Below are positions 45,551-53,770 of a stretch of 64,000 nt of DNA, in pieces; position 1 is the first letter of the stretch; each line of letters starts with the position of its first letter. Source of the stretch: Hyphomonadaceae bacterium (GTDB lineage Bacteria > Pseudomonadota > Alphaproteobacteria > Caulobacterales > Aquidulcibacteraceae); assembly GCA_009773395.1 (NCBI GenBank), contig WRPI01000003.1:62001-126000 (forward strand), written 5' to 3'. Made by a program: the position numbers and the translations under genes. Below the pieces are notes generated by a model, which did not search any database, was not told the DNA's origin, and saw only the letters and a list, made by a program, of their open reading frames with translations.

Positions 45551-47341
45551 ATGAGTGAAACAGATATCGGTAAAAGGCTGAATTCAATCGAAGCCCGCCT
45601 AAGCGCGATTGAAGGCATTTTGACACCTACCGTTTCGCAACCAAACTCGCTTGCGAACCAACCCCAAAAGGACAAAGTTGATTTAATTGACCCTTGGACT
45701 AAAAAAATTCTTGAGCAAAAGCAGTCTACGGCATCGAGCGTTGTATCTTCAACAACTGCTTCGTCGCAGCCCCAAACAAGTTCATGGGCGAAGCAAATCA
45801 GCGCTGGTGGCAGTAGGTGGGCGTGGCTTGGCCTGATTGGGATCATTTGTTTCGTATTTGCTGCTGGCCTTTTGATTAAATTAACAATCGATAGCGGCTG
45901 GTTCACTCCAACGCGGCAAATATTTGCTGCCGCTTTGTTTGGAATAGCATTGATTGGATGTGGTTTTGCGCTTTTGAAGCGCGATTTGTCTTATGCCAGC
46001 TTGCTGCCTGCTGCGGGCATAATTATTCTTTATTTGGACGCATTTGCGGCTGTGAGGCTATATTCATTAGTTGAATTGCCCGCTGGTTTGGTGTCAACTG
46101 GCGTTATCGCGGCTATTTGTATTTGGCTGCAAACGAAATTTAGGCATCAGATTTATTCACTTACTGCCGCTGTCGGTTCCTATCTTTCGCCACTAATAAT
46201 GGATTTAGGCTTAGACGACAATTTTGCCATGGGATATTTTCTAGTTTGCAACATCGCATTTGGGATTATTGCCATATTTTTGCAGACTAGAATCCTAACC
46301 ATAATTTCTTGCTATTTAGCAATTATTCTGAGTGGCGCAATTGGCGGGTATTTTCCCAATATTGCGTCGGTGGTTGATGTAAATCAGGTTCAAGTCGTTG
46401 CCGCTAATTTAGCCCAAAACAAATTGCTAGCTTTAGCACTTTTCGCAAACTTCATAGTTGGGATTGCAAGTGTTTATCTATACACAGTTAGAAGCAAAAC
46501 TACACTCAGCGAGGAAGAAGGCTGGAGTTTCTTACCTGTGCTTTTGATTTTTTATGGATTTGAAAATCAATTACTAATGCAAATTACCCCCACATTGGCG
46601 CCATGGATATCGATTTGTTTTGGCCTGTTAGTGCTGGGCGTTTATTTTGCCGCCCGCCGTTTTTTCCCGCAAAGTTTGGGCAGTCGTGGCGTAGTAATTG
46701 CGTTTTCAACTTTAGTTTTCGCCCATGCACTTTATTTTCAGATTTTGCGCGATGAAGAACGAACTTGGCTGCTTCCAATATCCATGGTTCTTTATGGCTT
46801 ATTGCCAAAAATTGATGCGTTCAAAAAAGCTGACCCGCATTGGCAATTGCCGCGTGTTGTTATATCTCTAATTATTGTTGTCGAATATTTTAAGCTAATT
46901 TGGCATTTGGGTGAACATGATTCAAATTATTATGATTTGGTTGCACTTATTGCGATTGCTAGCATGTGGTTTGCGCGACTTAGAAATCAGGGCCTGCTGG
47001 TGTCTGACAATAAATTAGGAAATGCGCTTTTGTATGCGGCGCATTTTATGGCGATTGTAACACTTTTCAAAATCGCGGGCTCAGATGGATCGCTAATTGT
47101 TTCAATTCTTTGGCTTCTATATGCGATATTTGTGATTTCGATTGGTTTCAAAAGGCAAGACAGCTTAATGGCGAAATCCGCGCTGTTGGTTTTAGTATTC
47201 GCAGCTGCCAAAGTTTTGCTATTTGACGCGTCCGGCGCCCCAACCATTGTCCGCATCGTTTGTTTATTTATTACTGGCGTAGTTCTCTATGGCAGTGGGA
47301 TTGTTTTGCGCAAAATTGATAATTGGCAGCTAGAGCGTTAG
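45551..47341 (+). CDS. DUF2339 family polytopic membrane protein
   Basis: 596 residues from ATG 45551, chosen because a GTGGGGA site precedes it; the longer frame runs back into the divergent gene. A short coiled-coil N-terminus (RLNSIEARLSAIEGIL) and Ser/Gln-rich linker precede at least 14 hydrophobic segments, with GSRWAWLGLIGIICFVFAAG and AVGSYLSPLIMDLG typical of DUF2339. Function unknown; the family is often seen near envelope genes. Its last codons (Leu-Glu-Arg-stop) are contributed by palindromic repeat copy 2, so the native C-terminus was probably altered by that insertion. Confidence 0.82.
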   Translation: MSETDIGKRLNSIEARLSAIEGILTPTVSQPNSLANQPQKDKVDLIDPWTKKILEQKQSTASSVVSSTTASSQPQTSSWAKQISAGGSRWAWLGLIGIICFVFAAGLLIKLTIDSGWFTPTRQIFAAALFGIALIGCGFALLKRDLSYASLLPAAGIIILYLDAFAAVRLYSLVELPAGLVSTGVIAAICIWLQTKFRHQIYSLTAAVGSYLSPLIMDLGLDDNFAMGYFLVCNIAFGIIAIFLQTRILTIISCYLAIILSGAIGGYFPNIASVVDVNQVQVVAANLAQNKLLALALFANFIVGIASVYLYTVRSKTTLSEEEGWSFLPVLLIFYGFENQLLMQITPTLAPWISICFGLLVLGVYFAARRFFPQSLGSRGVVIAFSTLVFAHALYFQILRDEERTWLLPISMVLYGLLPKIDAFKKADPHWQLPRVVISLIIVVEYFKLIWHLGEHDSNYYDLVALIAIASMWFARLRNQGLLVSDNKLGNALLYAAHFMAIVTLFKIAGSDGSLIVSILWLLYAIFVISIGFKRQDSLMAKSALLVLVFAAAKVLLFDASGAPTIVRIVCLFITGVVLYGSGIVLRKIDNWQLER

Positions 47342-47536
47342 ATGTCCAAGTTGCACCGTTTTGCAACGCCCTTTTGCACCATTTTCGGCAACAGCCGTAG
47401 CGCGTAGCGCGGAGACCTGCAGCGAAGCGAAAGTAAATATTTGGCGAATACCCCAGTATTCACCGCATATTTGCCACCAAAACTGGCACAAAATTGCTGC
47501 GGCAAATTCGATTCATCTTGAACATCCAACGCTCTA
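47331..47536. repeat. Long palindromic mosaic repeat, copy 2, with 42-bp insert
   Basis: Same element as 42311-42474: outer arms TAGAGCGTTAGATGTCCAAG / CTTGAACATCCAACGCTCTA pair almost completely, and the core GCGAATACcccaGTATTCaCCGC pairs too. An extra GC-rich block (about 47394-47435) with tandem GTAGCGC words interrupts the left arm and is missing from copy 1. The left tip overlaps the 3' end of the DUF2339 gene and provides its TAG. Confidence 0.85.
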
Positions 47537-47558
47537 AATACAATGGAACTTTAGTTCC

Positions 47559-48905
47559 TTACAAATATTTGGAAATCAATACCGTATCGCCTTCAATGCC
47601 CTTTGCAGCGATGCGCACGACATAAGCGCTGCCCAGTGCGACATCCATTGGCTCATTAGTTTCGGCATCGCGCATTTCTTGCAATATCATATCGTGGTTT
47701 TGGCCATTAGGCAGTGTTAATTCAAGCCGATTACCGACCTCAAAGTGGTTTTTGACCTGCACGATTAAATCATCACCATCACGGCCGATAGCTTCGCCGA
47801 CAAACATTTGTTTGCGGCTTTTTGAGGCATTGTCGAGGTATTTTTGTTGCTCCGCAGTATGGTGGCGCTGGTAAAAACCATCGGTATATCCGCGATTAGC
47901 CAGGTTTTCGAGAACGCCAATCAAATCTGGGTCCAAAGGTTCACCCGCCATCGCCAAATCAATCGCCTTGGAATAGGCTTGGGCGGTGCGCGCGACATAA
48001 TAGTGGCTTTTGGTGCGGCCTTCGATTTTGAGGCAATCAATCCCCATTTTCACCAGCCTATCAACATGCTCAATTGCCCGCAAATCTTTGGAGTTCATAA
48101 TATAAGTGCCGTGTTCGTCCTCAAACACTGGCATAAATTCGCCTTTGCGTTGCTCTTCTTCGAGGAAATACATTTTGTCGGCTTCGGGGTGACGCACTTG
48201 GCCGGTTTCAGAAAATAATTGCGGGCGCTCGAGTGCGCCTTTTGGCAAAATATCGCCAGTTTCGCTTTCTTCGGCTTCACTCGCAGAATATTTCCAGCGG
48301 CAAGTATTGGTGCATGTGCCTTGGTTGGCGTCGCGGTGCGTGAAATAGCCCGACAATAGACACCGCCCTGAATAAGCAATGCACAATGCGCCATGCACAA
48401 ACACTTCAAGCTCAATATCTGGGCATTCTTGGCGAATTCGTTCAACTTCGTCCAATGATAATTCGCGCGATAAAATAATGCGCTTTATCCCCACGCTTTG
48501 CCAAAATTTGACCGATTGGTAGTTCATCACATTCATCTGCACCGACAAATGAATTGGCAAATCGGGCCAGCGTTCACGCGCCAACATTATCAGCCCCGGA
48601 TCCGCCATTATCAGGCCATCTGGCCCCAATTCTACCACCGCTTCCATATCAGTGATAAATGACTTTATTTTATTATTATGCGGGAACAAATTAGCGGCCA
48701 CAAACAGCTTTTTGCCAAGCGCATGCGCCTCGGCAATGCCAACTGCCAACGCATTATCTTTGGAAAAAGTGTTATTGCGCACCCTCAAACTATACTTCGG
48801 CAAACCCGCATAAACCGCATCGGCCCCATATAAAAAAGCATGGCGCATGGCTTTAAGCGTGCCAGCAGGGGAAAGTAGTTCGGGGCGTTTAAGGGGCTTG
48901 GTCAT
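47559..48905 (-). CDS. trhP: U32 family tRNA hydroxylation protein TrhP (YegQ-like)
   Basis: 448-residue U32 'peptidase' family member; YegQ/TrhP makes 5-hydroxyuridine at tRNA position 34. Features are RPELLSPAGTLKAMRHAFLY (start of the TIM barrel), the U32 signature EVFVHGALCIAYSGRCLLSG and the cysteine set around GTCTNTCRW that could bind an iron-sulfur cluster. KIEGRTKSHYYVA follows, then a C-terminal beta-barrel domain. The name follows the E. coli homologue; proteolytic activity is not expected. Confidence 0.87.
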   Translation of the reverse strand: MTKPLKRPELLSPAGTLKAMRHAFLYGADAVYAGLPKYSLRVRNNTFSKDNALAVGIAEAHALGKKLFVAANLFPHNNKIKSFITDMEAVVELGPDGLIMADPGLIMLARERWPDLPIHLSVQMNVMNYQSVKFWQSVGIKRIILSRELSLDEVERIRQECPDIELEVFVHGALCIAYSGRCLLSGYFTHRDANQGTCTNTCRWKYSASEAEESETGDILPKGALERPQLFSETGQVRHPEADKMYFLEEEQRKGEFMPVFEDEHGTYIMNSKDLRAIEHVDRLVKMGIDCLKIEGRTKSHYYVARTAQAYSKAIDLAMAGEPLDPDLIGVLENLANRGYTDGFYQRHHTAEQQKYLDNASKSRKQMFVGEAIGRDGDDLIVQVKNHFEVGNRLELTLPNGQNHDMILQEMRDAETNEPMDVALGSAYVVRIAAKGIEGDTVLISKYL

Positions 48906-49039
48906 GCGCGGCTATATACGGATTTTAGCGCAGTGGCGCAATTTGATAAATCAGAGCTTGCTATTCATTGCGGCATAATTTGCCGTCGATACACTGCGCA
49001 GTTTGTAACTGCGAGCAAATGCGCATAAAATTAAAAACC

Positions 49040-49378
49040 ATGGACAAAACATTCTTAATGAGACGAATTTTTACTTTGGAAGGGGGAACGGATGTTCTCG
49101 CAACCATTTTTCAACCCAAACTTTATCCAAAAAGCGACTTTGACGACTATATGTGCGAGTATGAAATCGTTGGGCTTTCGCGAAAAATCCAAAGTGCTGG
49201 TCATGGAGTTGACGCGGTTCAAGCAGTTTTGCACGCGATGGTTGGCCTCGGCACCCGCCTTTACTGCTCCGATGAGTATAAATCTGGTAAGCTGACATGG
49301 TTTGACTCGTACGATTTGATGCTTCCATTTCCATTTGGTGCGCGGGATATTGATGAGGTGTTTTTCAAGAAAAACTAG
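49040..49378 (+). CDS. Small hypothetical protein, DUF6968-like
   Basis: 112 residues from ATG 49040. The order RRIFTLEGG, then CEYEIVGLS, then GHGVDAVQAVLHAM and GLGTRLYCSDEYKSGKLTWF matches a small family I know as DUF6968; I am only moderately sure of the number. Cytoplasmic, no membrane segment. It may be translated from other ATGs 6 codons downstream. Function unknown; such genes scatter as orphans in Proteobacteria. Confidence 0.65.
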   Translation: MDKTFLMRRIFTLEGGTDVLATIFQPKLYPKSDFDDYMCEYEIVGLSRKIQSAGHGVDAVQAVLHAMVGLGTRLYCSDEYKSGKLTWFDSYDLMLPFPFGARDIDEVFFKKN

Positions 49379-49636
49379 AATAATTTGCTAAAGACGCGCC
49401 TTCCCGATTGAGTCTGAAATGGCAGACATTTCCGCCCAAGGCAGTGCGGGTTTTTTGGATGATGGCAAGCAATTCCGCACTAATCACACACCCGCCCCTT
49501 CCCTTTGCCTTCCACCTGTGCTTTAAGCCGCGCCTTAACACGATTGCGGTTCTTGGGGCTTGCCCCTGTCAAAGAATCCATCGGCATTTTGGTAATCCCA
49601 TCATCTTGTCGCCGCAATCACAAAAAGGGACTTAAT

Positions 49637-50059
49637 ATGGCTTATTATGAGCATATCCTAATCACGCGGCCCGATATTTCGCCGGCACAAGTGGACACAC
49701 TTGTTGAGACTATCACAGATCAAATCACTACAGGCGGCGGCAAAGTTACCAAGACTGAATATTGGGGTCTTCGCAATCTTGCTTACCGGGTAAAGAAAAA
49801 CCGCAAGGCGCATTATTCGCTTTTGAACATTGATGCCACGAGTGCGACAATGCAAGAAGTTGAGCGTCAATTGCGCATCAATGAAGAAGTTTTGCGTTTT
49901 ATGACGGTTCGGGTTGAGGCGTTGGACAATGAGCCTTCGGTCATTCTTGCTCGTCGTGAAAAAGAAGAAAAGAAAGCCAAAGCTCGTGCCGATTTTGCAC
50001 GGTCTGATAGTTTTGATGATGCCGATTTTGAAATTGGCGAAAGCATGGAGGCTGAATAA
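49637..50059 (+). CDS. rpsF: 30S ribosomal protein S6
   Basis: 140 residues starting MAYYEHILITRPDIS from ATG 49637 (AAGGGA site 7 nt upstream). The TEYWGLRNLAYRVKKNRKAHY region is the S6 core; the C-terminal tail is long and charged as in Alphaproteobacteria. The frame extends upstream but that part is not S6-like. First gene of rpsF-rpsR-rplI. The preceding 258 bp carry no gene; S6:S18 leader autoregulation is known in bacteria, but I cannot identify the leader motif here. Confidence 0.97.
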   Translation: MAYYEHILITRPDISPAQVDTLVETITDQITTGGGKVTKTEYWGLRNLAYRVKKNRKAHYSLLNIDATSATMQEVERQLRINEEVLRFMTVRVEALDNEPSVILARREKEEKKAKARADFARSDSFDDADFEIGESMEAE

Positions 50060-50317
50060 ATGGCTACTAAATTTACCATTTCGAATTTGCCAACTCGTCG
50101 GCCTTTCAGCCGTCGCCGCAAAACCTGCCCTTTTTCTGGTCATTTGGCCCCGCCAATTGATCATAAGGACGTGAAAACTTTGCAACGCTATTTGTCTGAA
50201 AAAGGCAAAATCGTCCCAAGCCGCATTACTGTTGTATCACAAAAGAAACAGCGTGAATTGGCAAAAGCTATTAAACGCGCACGCTTTTTGGCATTATTGC
50301 CATATGCCGTGGCATAG
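50060..50317 (+). CDS. rpsR: 30S ribosomal protein S18
   Basis: 85 residues with the conserved RRKTCPFS and [20 protein letters not shown] elements and a basic tail. The ATG directly follows the rpsF stop (TAAATG), with GGAGG in the rpsF 3' end as ribosome-binding site. S18 pairs with S6 on the 30S platform. Confidence 0.98.
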   Translation: MATKFTISNLPTRRPFSRRRKTCPFSGHLAPPIDHKDVKTLQRYLSEKGKIVPSRITVVSQKKQRELAKAIKRARFLALLPYAVA

Positions 50318-50326
50318 GGGGACATC

Positions 50327-50902
50327 ATGGTTGAAGTAATCCTATTAGAACGCGTTGGTCGTTTGGGCGTAATTGGTGACGTTGTAAAAGTGAAACCCGG
50401 TTATGCACGCAACTTTTTGTTGCCGCAAAAAAAGGCTTTGCGGGCGACTGCAAACAACAAAAAATTGTTTGACGTGCAACGTGCGCAAATTGAAACCAAA
50501 AATCTTGAGCTTAAAACTCAAGCCGAAGCAATGGCGATCAATTTGGACGGCCAAACTTTCACAATCATTCGTCAAGCGGGCGAATCTGGCCAATTATATG
50601 GTTCAGTTTCAACGCGCGATATTGCTGATTGTGCAAATGAAGCTGGCTTTAAGATTGATCGTATTCAAGTATTATTGAATGCGCCAATCAAAACCATTGG
50701 CGTTCACACTGTCAAAGTGAAACTTCACCCTGAAGTTGAAATTGAAGTGAAAGTCAATGTGGCTCGGACTGTAGATGAAGCTGAACGTCAAGCCAAAGGC
50801 GAAGACGTTGTGGCGGCGCGTTTGGCCGAAGAACGCGCACAAGTTCAAGCGCAAGCTGCCGAAATCGCTGAAAACGCAGTTGAGCTTGATGGCCGCGAAT
50901 AA
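50327..50902 (+). CDS. rplI: 50S ribosomal protein L9
   Basis: 191 residues. The N-terminal domain carries the L9 signature [21 protein letters not shown]; a long connecting helix and C-terminal domain ([19 protein letters not shown]) follow, then an acidic Ala/Glu-rich tail common in Alphaproteobacteria. It lies 9 bp after rpsR. Transcription should stop at the strong hairpin about 70 bp downstream. Confidence 0.98.
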   Translation: MVEVILLERVGRLGVIGDVVKVKPGYARNFLLPQKKALRATANNKKLFDVQRAQIETKNLELKTQAEAMAINLDGQTFTIIRQAGESGQLYGSVSTRDIADCANEAGFKIDRIQVLLNAPIKTIGVHTVKVKLHPEVEIEVKVNVARTVDEAERQAKGEDVVAARLAEERAQVQAQAAEIAENAVELDGRE

Positions 50903-50967
50903 TGCTTTAACTGCTGATTTTTGCGGTTTTCAAACATTGTGAAGCTAGCAACTTCGAGTTGAACAAA

Positions 50968-50998
50968 TAAAGCCCACCAGCGATGGTGGGCTTTTTTT
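50968..50998 (+). terminator. Strong intrinsic terminator of the rpsF operon
   Basis: AAGCCCACCA-gcga-TGGTGGGCTT followed by seven T: a perfect 10-bp stem with a tetraloop and U tract. The reverse strand has only a short T-rich side, so it mainly serves the plus strand. Confidence 0.93.
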
Positions 50999-51018
50999 AT
51001 CAAGCGTGTCACTCAGGG

Positions 51019-52098
51019 CTATTCAAGATACATTTGGCGAAGACGAGCTAGTTTTGCGGCATCCAGACCAATTTCGCGGTGTAGATAATTATCAACGGAA
51101 CCCCAATTGGTCGCGATTTCGTTAAACGCACCCTCTAAAAACGCTTGGCCTTGAGCATCGACCAATGGCTGCGGAGAGTTGGCATTCGGCATATTTTGAT
51201 AACGTGCAAACATCTGCGCAGTTGGGTTGTCGGGATATTTGGCCAAATCAATACGCGGCATTTCATTTGCTGGAATTCTGTAACGGGTGGACAAGTGGTA
51301 ATCTTGAACAATTTTGTCATGCGAAACTCCAAGGGCTGACAAGACCATTGCAGTCACAAATCCGGTTCGGTCTTGGCCGGCGGTACAATTGTATGCCAAT
51401 GGAGCTTCTTCGCCTAATAGCTCAGCAAAGATTATTCGCAGCTGCGGCGCCAAAAGCGTTGGAAAATTTCGATATGAATCACTCCCATTGCCAGTGGATT
51501 GGCTGGTCTTGCGAACATTTATTTGTCGAAATGAATATCCATAAGCATTGTAATTTACACCCAAAATACGGGTTGGAGCCATAACTCGTTCGTCATCCGA
51601 ACGTAAATCAACCATAGATTTAAGCCCAAGCTGTGACACCTCAGCTAAATCGCTATCACTTAATAAAGGTGTCCCGCCTGAGCGGTAAATAAGACCCCAT
51701 TTAATATGCCTGCCGCCAAATCCTTCATAGCCACCGATGTCACGAAAATTCGAACCTGTCTCTAAAGGTACCAAGCGCTCGGCGGTTCGTAATGTTTGGT
51801 TTGTGCGGGCATCGACCAATATAAAATATTGACGTTTAACACCGTCATCATCAACCGTCATTGAATGAGAATTAGTTTCGGTGGCCAATAGCCGTGCATT
51901 TGCGATTGTGCCGCTCGGTGCATCAGTGCCATAGAGATTAACAGGATTAGAATTTTCCCAACTGACATTTAACGACGTTGGACTTTGGCGATTTACCGCC
52001 GGGATTCCTACAAAATCCGCTAAAGCTACATCTAAAGTAAATCCAAAAATTAATGAGGTGCTGAGGAAAACGGATTTCAATCTTTTAGAACTTATCAT
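51019..52098 (-). CDS. Exported tyrosine/dual-specificity-type protein phosphatase
   Basis: 359 residues with a signal peptide (cleavage near ADFVG). The Tyr_phosphatase3-like fold starts with SNFRDIGGYEGFGGRHIKWG and contains DLRSDDER. The catalytic P-loop is NCTAGQDRTGF, giving Cys238 and Arg244 of CX5R. Such secreted enzymes dephosphorylate proteins or phosphoinositides, but the periplasmic substrate here is unknown. An N-terminal fibronectin-like beta domain (SPTSLNVSWENSNPVNL) precedes it. It interrupts the usual rplI-dnaB adjacency and is on the opposite strand. Confidence 0.88.
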   Translation of the reverse strand: MISSKRLKSVFLSTSLIFGFTLDVALADFVGIPAVNRQSPTSLNVSWENSNPVNLYGTDAPSGTIANARLLATETNSHSMTVDDDGVKRQYFILVDARTNQTLRTAERLVPLETGSNFRDIGGYEGFGGRHIKWGLIYRSGGTPLLSDSDLAEVSQLGLKSMVDLRSDDERVMAPTRILGVNYNAYGYSFRQINVRKTSQSTGNGSDSYRNFPTLLAPQLRIIFAELLGEEAPLAYNCTAGQDRTGFVTAMVLSALGVSHDKIVQDYHLSTRYRIPANEMPRIDLAKYPDNPTAQMFARYQNMPNANSPQPLVDAQGQAFLEGAFNEIATNWGSVDNYLHREIGLDAAKLARLRQMYLE

Positions 52099-52143
52099 AA
52101 TTTATCACGCCTTTGTTTAATATTTAAAAGTCAAATCAAGTCC

Positions 52144-52407
52144 CTAGTTACGTCGCAAATTAAACTTGCCAAACGCCCCGAATTCAGCAAAGCCTCCTCG
52201 GCTTTTATGAAACTTATGCTCTTTGTTTAATGAATTGCGTGACCAAAGCGAAACCTGCATTTTGGTATTACCACTCGGTCTGATTTCAAAAAGCGCTATG
52301 CGATTGTTTGCGATAAGCGAACTATCACTAACCGTCAGGTCAACAGAACTCACCACATACCCATTCGGATAAGGTTTTAATGAGTGCGCATGACGTATTA
52401 GCGGCAT
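52144..52407 (-). CDS. Uncertain short gene or gene fragment
   Basis: An 87-codon frame from ATG 52407 with segments such as PYPNGYVVSSVDLTVSDSS and IALFEIRPSGNTKMQVSLW that look protein-like. The frame stays open to 52575, but its upstream part is antisense to the dnaB remnant and cannot be original coding sequence there. The gene may be the surviving 3' part of a disrupted gene. No family recognised and no signal peptide. Confidence 0.3.
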   Translation of the reverse strand: MPLIRHAHSLKPYPNGYVVSSVDLTVSDSSLIANNRIALFEIRPSGNTKMQVSLWSRNSLNKEHKFHKSRGGFAEFGAFGKFNLRRN

Positions 52408-52497
52408 TTTCTTGACATATTTGCGATTTATCAACGACGAATATTTGACAAAAAAGATTGGGTTACCGAAACTGATTTTTAAGCGGGCCAAGCGCGA

Positions 52498-52745
52498 TAG
52501 GACGCTATTTTGTTCGATAATCAAATCGTAGGAAATATAGGTGACAAATGCGCCAATCAGTATTTTCACTGCCACGGGCCATGTTGTAGCCGCAATAACC
52601 CTAGACGCCCCATACTAGCAAGATGGGGCTTTGGAATGGTTTATGGCGGCGAAACATTTTTGCAATTTTTGATAAGAGCCGCAACTGACGTTGCTTCGGC
52701 TCCTGATTATGCCAAACTGATTTTTTACAAATCCTTACGCCATGT
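52498..52745 (+). pseudogene. Decayed copy of the 5' part of dnaB
   Basis: Aligned by hand to the intact dnaB. 52569-52635 matches 55038-55104 over 67 bp without gaps, with about 12 differences. Matching continues to GCTCCTGATTATGCCAAACT (compare GCGCCTGACTATGCGAAATT in dnaB). Upstream, TTCGATAATCAAAT matches CTTGATAATCAAAT. Relative to dnaB there is an internal deletion of about 45 bp and several small indels. The remnant corresponds to DnaB residues about 30-56 and 68-127 (N-terminal domain) and has no usable frame. It lies 2.3 kb upstream of the real gene in the same orientation. Confidence 0.85.
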
Positions 52746-52792
52746 GTTTTGCAGTTTTGTAAAGGCAAATTGCCGCATGACGATTTGTCAAA

Positions 52793-52801
52793 TTGTCCAC
52801 A
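52793..52801 (+). promoter_or_regulatory. DnaA-box-like site upstream of ompW-like gene
   Basis: TTGTCCACA differs from the strong DnaA box TTATCCACA by one base. It lies just after the dnaB remnant and is the same word as the two sites in the palindrome before the intact dnaB, so it may be a leftover of a duplicated dnaB control region. Confidence 0.35.
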
Positions 52802-52852
52802 CTACATTCATCAATAGAATTGGGGCGTTGAAGTTCCGATTGGAGGCGTATT

Positions 52853-53605
52853 ATGCCTAGTCATATTAGGAATAAATGTGGCAATGCCATCTTGGCAATG
52901 ATTTGCCTAGCTTGGGCACCCTCGGCTGTCGCCCAAGGGGTTTTCGTGCCGAAAAGTGCTGGACTTTTCAAAATTGACTTCAGAATTACTGATGCAATTA
53001 TCGACAAGGACTTAGCGGTAACCGTAAACTACCACAATGACGGCAGATTCACAGGCGGAGTTCCATTCGATTTACCGATTGCAGGCGTCCATGCGAAAGC
53101 GGCGGATACAATTGTGCCAGCGCTTGGCATCGAATATTTCATTACGGATCACATTTCCATTGAACCCATTTTTGGCGGGACAAAACAAAAAACGCGGACA
53201 TTTGTCGATTCCCTAATATTCGTCTCGCCTTCACCTGCAATAAATGCCAGCAATTTCAATGTTGTAAACTCGGTTTTCGCCTATTCTGCAATTGTCCCGA
53301 TTAAATATCATTTCCGGCCCGATGCGCGGTTCTCACCCTATATTGGTGCGGGAATGGCTTATTATTGGTTCGCCAATGAGGCTAGTAGCACCGGCCAACC
53401 GCTCTCTGTTTTAGATACTCGGGGGTATGTCGTGCAAGTCGGTTTTGATTATGCGCTGCACGGCAATTGGTCAATCAATCTTGATGCGAAACAGATGTTT
53501 GTCGAAAATGAAGCCGTTGTTACAGACCCATTCGGCGGTGCAACTACATCGACAACCAAGCCAGACCCTCTGATTATTTCGGCGGGGTTTGGTTATAGAT
53601 TTTAG
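52853..53605 (+). CDS. OmpW-family outer-membrane protein
   Basis: 250 residues. Signal peptide (AILAMICLAWAPSAVAQG), then a small beta-barrel pattern: FKIDFRITDAI, PALGIEYFITDHISIEPIFGG, PIKYHFRPDARFSPYIGAGMAYYWF (read in parts), and a C-terminal GFGYRF ending in Phe, the BAM recognition residue. This is the OmpW pattern, a narrow channel for small hydrophobic molecules. A GGAGG site lies 7 nt before ATG 52853. It starts about 100 bp after the dnaB remnant and is inserted between rplI and dnaB. Confidence 0.87.
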   Translation: MPSHIRNKCGNAILAMICLAWAPSAVAQGVFVPKSAGLFKIDFRITDAIIDKDLAVTVNYHNDGRFTGGVPFDLPIAGVHAKAADTIVPALGIEYFITDHISIEPIFGGTKQKTRTFVDSLIFVSPSPAINASNFNVVNSVFAYSAIVPIKYHFRPDARFSPYIGAGMAYYWFANEASSTGQPLSVLDTRGYVVQVGFDYALHGNWSINLDAKQMFVENEAVVTDPFGGATTSTTKPDPLIISAGFGYRF

Positions 53606-53770
53606 GCAATTGTTCGGCGTCACTTTGCCGCATTATTGCAAGCCAAACTGCGCTTGTTTTGAACACGAGCCAATCCCACATCTTTAGTTGGGGCTGACTA
53701 TGAACGCTTGGTGTGACCAAACCTAAAAAACTGGGCATCGGTCAATTGTTTGAGAATAGGAGAATGAGAA

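Noticed and set aside
49379-49636. Possible S6:S18-binding leader or riboswitch upstream of rpsF
   Set aside because: A small GGGGC-tt-GCCCC hairpin is present but its loop is too short, and I could not assign the known CCG-containing S6:S18 motif.
52510-52860. Plus-strand 116-codon frame before the OmpW-like gene
   Set aside because: It runs through the dnaB remnant, changes frame relative to DnaB because of indels, and contains only short DnaB-like pieces; it is pseudogene sequence, not a gene.
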